From: an uncultured Ruminococcus sp.
Lineage (GTDB): Bacteria; Bacillota; Clostridia; RUG12999
Assembly: GCA_902784805.1 (NCBI GenBank)
Contig: CACZWD010000015.1
Location: 1-45,759 of the forward strand
Direction: 5' to 3'
Length of the DNA: 45,759 bases
Positions 43,434 to 45,759 of this stretch are shown here, piece by piece. The stretch's first letter is position 1, and every line of letters starts with the position of its first letter. The position numbers and the translations under genes are program-made. The notes beneath the pieces were generated by a model. That model saw only the letters and a program-made list of their open reading frames with translations, was not told the origin of the DNA and did no database searches.

Positions 43434-44333
43434 ATGTACCAAGTATTAAACTACGATGATAAAGACACCAAAAGAAAAAAGCATCAGCCTACACTTATGC
43501 AAATTGAATTTAGCACCTTGAAAAAAATCATATTTACATTTGTTATTATGTCTGTGCTAATAGCATTCGTGTATTTTTATAATATCCCCGATCCTAATAT
43601 GATTCTTATTGCCGGATTGGTTTTGTGTTCTGCTGTTTTCGGATACGGTGGTGGAATTACGGCAGGCGTAATTATGCTTTTATATACCCTGTTTTTCTTT
43701 TCGACGGAACACAGCTTTATCCATTTTACAGAACAGAACATACAAAAGGTGTTTGTGACTATTATTGGAATTGTAGCTGATTTGCTTTTGGTATGTTCCT
43801 TAAAGCGTGAAGAAATAAAGGCGTTTAAAGATGTAAAATTTCTTACCGAAAAATTGCAGAACGAAAATGAAAATCTGCAAATCATTTCAATGCAAGATGT
43901 TTTAACAGGACTTCAAAACAGACTTGCACTACGACGGGACTATGATTCGTATAAAAACCGTGAGCTTACAGTTATGATGCTTGATTTAGATAATTTCAAA
44001 ATAATCAATGATACTTACGGTCATGCTGAGGGCGACAAAGTTTTGAAAAAAACAGGTGAGCTTCTTGCAAAAACTTTTGGCAAAGATTATTGCTACCGAT
44101 ACGGCGGTGATGAATTTCTTGTCCTCTGCCCTGACTTGTCAGAAAGTGAATTTATAGAAAAGCTCAACGACATGATGAAATCAAAACCAAGTTTTAATAT
44201 AAATGAAATATCTGTAAATGTAGAGTTTTCATTCGGTTATGTTCACGATTTAGTGAGAGATATAGAAGATTTAAGACAGTTCTTTTCTCTTGCGGATCAG
44301 CGTATGTATGCGGCAAAAAATGCCAAGCAATAA
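43434..44333 (+). CDS. Membrane-bound diguanylate cyclase (GGDEF)
   Basis: 299 residues. Four hydrophobic segments (about 28-115, starting IIFTFVIMSVLIAFVYFY) form a membrane sensor module, then a short coiled coil (EKLQNENENL) and a GGDEF domain: DVLTGLQNR, LDLDNFKIINDTYGHAEGD and the exact active-site YRYGGDEFLVL. All catalytic residues are present, so c-di-GMP synthesis is expected. The inhibitory site RxxD five residues before GGDEF is not kept (FGKD), so product feedback may be absent. AAAGGAGGGG precedes ATG 43434. It has its own terminator and is probably cargo of the element. Confidence 0.9.
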   Translation: MYQVLNYDDKDTKRKKHQPTLMQIEFSTLKKIIFTFVIMSVLIAFVYFYNIPDPNMILIAGLVLCSAVFGYGGGITAGVIMLLYTLFFFSTEHSFIHFTEQNIQKVFVTIIGIVADLLLVCSLKREEIKAFKDVKFLTEKLQNENENLQIISMQDVLTGLQNRLALRRDYDSYKNRELTVMMLDLDNFKIINDTYGHAEGDKVLKKTGELLAKTFGKDYCYRYGGDEFLVLCPDLSESEFIEKLNDMMKSKPSFNINEISVNVEFSFGYVHDLVRDIEDLRQFFSLADQRMYAAKNAKQ

Positions 44334-44363
44334 TGGTCTTTATATATAATATAATGCTTTTGT

Positions 44364-44412
44364 AAGCGTGTTTACTTTGCTCTTTTTAAGAGATAGTGAA
44401 CACGCTTTTTTT
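44364..44412 (+). terminator. Terminator after the diguanylate cyclase gene
   Basis: AAGCGTGTT...AACACGCTT outer stem with an inner CTCTT/AAGAG hairpin, followed by T-rich tail to 44412. Confidence 0.85.
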
Positions 44413-44447
44413 ATTGCCAAAATTTTAAAGAAAGGAAGGAAACAAAA

Positions 44448-44633
44448 ATGCTTTACAACAAATGCGATGACCGTAATAACCAAAGCGGTTGCTATGATCC
44501 GACTGCGTACAACGCATTAAGAAAAATTAAAAAGGATGAACGCCGGGCGCTCATTCAAAAGATGAATGCCCTTGCCAATCAAAACGGTTATCAGATTATC
44601 AGTATTATCAAACTTCGTGAAATAGACTTTTAA
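44448..44633 (+). CDS. Small protein upstream of the replication initiator
   Basis: 61 residues (MLYNKCDDRNNQSGCYDPTA...). The middle is a charged helix (NALRKIKKDERRALIQKMNAL), and the end GYQIISIIKLREIDF is beta-like. Similar short proteins sit directly before the initiator in Clostridial conjugative elements; no function is known to me. GAAAGGAAGG precedes the ATG. The initiator follows after 35 bases. Confidence 0.7.
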   Translation: MLYNKCDDRNNQSGCYDPTAYNALRKIKKDERRALIQKMNALANQNGYQIISIIKLREIDF

Positions 44634-44668
44634 ATGGTTTTTATTCTGAATGAAAGGAGGTCAAGGAG

Positions 44669-45523
44669 TTGTATGAATATTTTTACGGAGAGGAATCAAA
44701 TCAGTTTTCGTTTTACAGAATACCAAAAATACTGTTTACTGATGAAGCTTTTAAAAGTATATCACCGGAGGCAAAAATTCTGTACGGCATACTGCTTGAC
44801 AGAATGAGCCTGTCACAGAAAAACGGTTGGACAGACGATTGCGGCAGAGTGTATATAGTTTTTACCGTTGAAGAAATAATGTCCTCTCTCGGCTGTCAGA
44901 ACCAAAAGGCAAACAAACTTATGTATGAGCTTGAGAAAAAGTGTGGTCTTATTGAACGCAAACGGCAGGGCTTGGGAAAACCAAATCTCATATATGTTAA
45001 GAATTTTATTGATAATTCAAAATCACACATCAAGAAATGTGAAAATCACACTTCTGGAAATGTGAAAAACACACATCAAGAAATGTTAAAATCACACACT
45101 AATAATACTGATATAAATAATACTGATTTTAGTGATACTGATAATCCTTTCCTTTCGGAAACGGATGAGCGATTGAGCTATCGTGACATCATCAAAGAAA
45201 ATATTGATTATGACATTCTTATTAAAAATTATCCGTTTGAAACAGATACCATAAATGAGATGCTTGAACTGATTTTAGATACCGTTTGCTCTAAAAGACA
45301 GTATATACGAATAGCCGGAGATGATAAGCCACATTCGGTTGTAAAAAGTCAACTGCTCAAAATTACAAGTGAACATATATCGTACTGTATTGACTGTTTG
45401 AAAGAAAGTACAGCAGATGTCAAAAATATCCGTCAATACATACTTGCCACTTTATATAATGCTCCACTTACCATTTCCAATTATTACGGAATGAAAGTAA
45501 GACACGATATGGCAACAGGATAG
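44669..45523 (+). CDS. RepA_N-type replication initiator with DUF6017-like C-terminus
   Basis: 284 residues. The N-terminal winged-helix domain (about 1-115) has the family pattern: FYRIPKILFTDEAFKSISPE, AKILYGILLDRMSLS, RVYIVFTVEEIMSSLGCQ and LIERKRQGLGKPNLIYVKNF. A low-complexity linker (about 117-165, rich in N, T, H, D) is encoded by 23-bp tandem repeats. The C-terminal domain (YRDIIKENIDYDILIKNYPF...RIAGDDKPHSVVKSQ...LATLYNAP) is the DUF6017-like part found in Tn1549-type elements. It probably starts replication of the excised circle. The start is TTG 44669, 8 bases behind AAGGAGG; the nearby ATG at 44673 is out of frame. Confidence 0.87.
   Translation: MYEYFYGEESNQFSFYRIPKILFTDEAFKSISPEAKILYGILLDRMSLSQKNGWTDDCGRVYIVFTVEEIMSSLGCQNQKANKLMYELEKKCGLIERKRQGLGKPNLIYVKNFIDNSKSHIKKCENHTSGNVKNTHQEMLKSHTNNTDINNTDFSDTDNPFLSETDERLSYRDIIKENIDYDILIKNYPFETDTINEMLELILDTVCSKRQYIRIAGDDKPHSVVKSQLLKITSEHISYCIDCLKESTADVKNIRQYILATLYNAPLTISNYYGMKVRHDMATG
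45023..45091 (+). repeat. Three tandem 23-bp iteron-like repeats inside the initiator gene
   Basis: Units 45023-45045, 45046-45068 and 45069-45091, consensus TCACACATCAAGAAATGTG plus AAAA, with two to three mismatches each; a partial fourth begins at 45092. The period of 23 shifts the reading frame each time, so the encoded peptide is not repeated. The DNA itself is what is conserved. Confidence 0.85.
45104..45142 (+). repeat. AT-rich 15-bp repeats next to the iterons
   Basis: AATACTGAT at 45104 and 45119 and GATACTGAT at 45134, spaced by 15, inside a very AT-rich stretch. It could serve as the unwinding region of an origin, or simply encode the NTD-rich linker since 15 keeps the frame. Confidence 0.6.
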
Positions 45524-45535
45524 GAGGTGAAAAAT

Positions 45536-45759
45536 ATGCCAAAGAATAAAGAATTTGATCCTACAAAAATATTAGAAGTTAAACTTTCAGAATTGCATCC
45601 GTTCAAAAATCATCCGTTTAAGGTTTTAGACGATGATTTAATGCAGCAGACAGTAGATAGCATCCCATCTTCGCCCGGAAGCATTACATCCAAAATAACC
45701 AGCTCCGGAACTTGCTTTTTAATTGCAGACCAAAATTCTTCGTCATTTTCAAATCCTTT
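45536..45759 (+). CDS. ParB-like protein, N-terminus only, disrupted near codon 43
   Basis: The ATG at 45536 behind AGGAGGTGA opens a frame whose first 43 residues match ParB/Spo0J N-termini (LSELHPFKNHPFKVLDDDLM, QQTVDSI). In homologues this continues with KEYGVLVP-like sequence. Here, after SI (about 45664), the frame reads PSSPGSITSKITSSGT, which is not ParB and is instead the reverse complement of a response-regulator domain. The frame runs open to the window edge. The first part is convincing; everything after about 45661 should not be annotated as ParB. Confidence 0.75.
   Translation, partial: MPKNKEFDPTKILEVKLSELHPFKNHPFKVLDDDLMQQTVDSIPSSPGSITSKITSSGTCFLIADQNSSSFSNP
45661..45759 (-). 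pseudogene. Response-regulator receiver-domain fragment in reverse orientation
   Basis: On the minus strand 33 codons read KGFENDEEFWSAIKKQ then VPELVILDVMLPGEDGM. This is the phospho-acceptor strand (Asp in LVILDVMLPG) of an OmpR-type receiver domain. It enters from the right edge and stops at the ParB junction, where the expected next helix is missing. It is either part of a real gene cut by a rearrangement, or foreign sequence joined in assembly. Confidence 0.7.

Larger units (their letters stand above)
43174..45759 (+). mobile_element. One end of a probable integrative conjugative element (Tn1549/CTn-like), incomplete
   Basis: Downstream of rpsI the gene content changes to a membrane GGDEF protein, a small element protein, a RepA_N initiator with a DUF6017-type C-terminus and a ParB start. 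This order initiator-ParB is typical of Tn1549/CTn-type elements of Clostridia. No integrase, relaxase or type IV secretion gene is inside the window, so the element is inferred from one end only. Confidence 0.65.

Noticed and set aside
45023-45091. CRISPR array
   Set aside because: The 23-bp units are directly adjacent without spacers and lie inside a coding sequence.

Overview
The window looks like a chromosomal segment of an AT-rich, low-GC Gram-positive anaerobe, most likely of class Clostridia. The reasons are consensus sigma-A promoters (TTGACA-17-TATAAT), strong GGAGG ribosome binding sites, frequent TTG starts, AddAB in place of RecBCD, a T-box in front of thrS, an HPr with both His15 and Ser46, a pyrophosphate-type phosphofructokinase and four genes for S-layer-homology (SLH) proteins. 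The species cannot be named from the sequence.

Layout, left to right. 1-8400 (minus): a truncated PPi-type phosphofructokinase, then the addA-addB-LUD operon. 8450-10700 (minus): a secreted repeat/SLH protein. 10787-13283 (minus): a coupled pair of radical-SAM-related genes. 13350-17258 (plus): a yqeG gene carrying an in-frame TGA, HPr, uvrC and an RluA-type pseudouridine synthase. 17265-20123: a small HTH regulator divergent from a repetitive SLH gene that is broken by a frameshift. The two share a palindrome over their -35 boxes. 20171-24360 (minus): thrS with its T-box, an LtrA-like membrane protein and an aldo/keto reductase. 24446-26173 (plus): a GH18-SLH glycosidase. 26152-34784 (minus): one long operon, pheS-pheT-PHP-SDR-cysteine desulfurase-thiI-unknown, with one promoter and one terminator recognised. 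34822-40629 (plus): an MmeI-like restriction-modification enzyme, a small membrane protein, then murA, a WalJ-like hydrolase and an Rrf2 regulator. 40945-41967 (minus): another SLH protein. 42144-43149 (plus): rplM-rpsI with leader and terminator.

From about 43170 to the right edge the content changes to what looks like one end of an integrative conjugative element inserted just after rpsI. It holds a repeat array, a membrane GGDEF protein, a small element protein, a RepA_N-type replication initiator and the start of a ParB. The initiator gene contains three tandem 23-bp repeats followed by an AT-rich 15-bp repeat. The period of 23 is not a multiple of three, so these look like DNA-level iterons, that is, an origin inside the gene. 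The last 99 bases no longer encode ParB. On the opposite strand they encode a response-regulator receiver fragment, so the window ends in a rearrangement or an assembly junction.

The features most worth a second look are the origin-like repeats inside the initiator gene, the shared operator and structured leader at 17470-17713, the 61-bp deletion in the SLH repeat gene, the in-frame TGA in yqeG, and the ParB/response-regulator junction.
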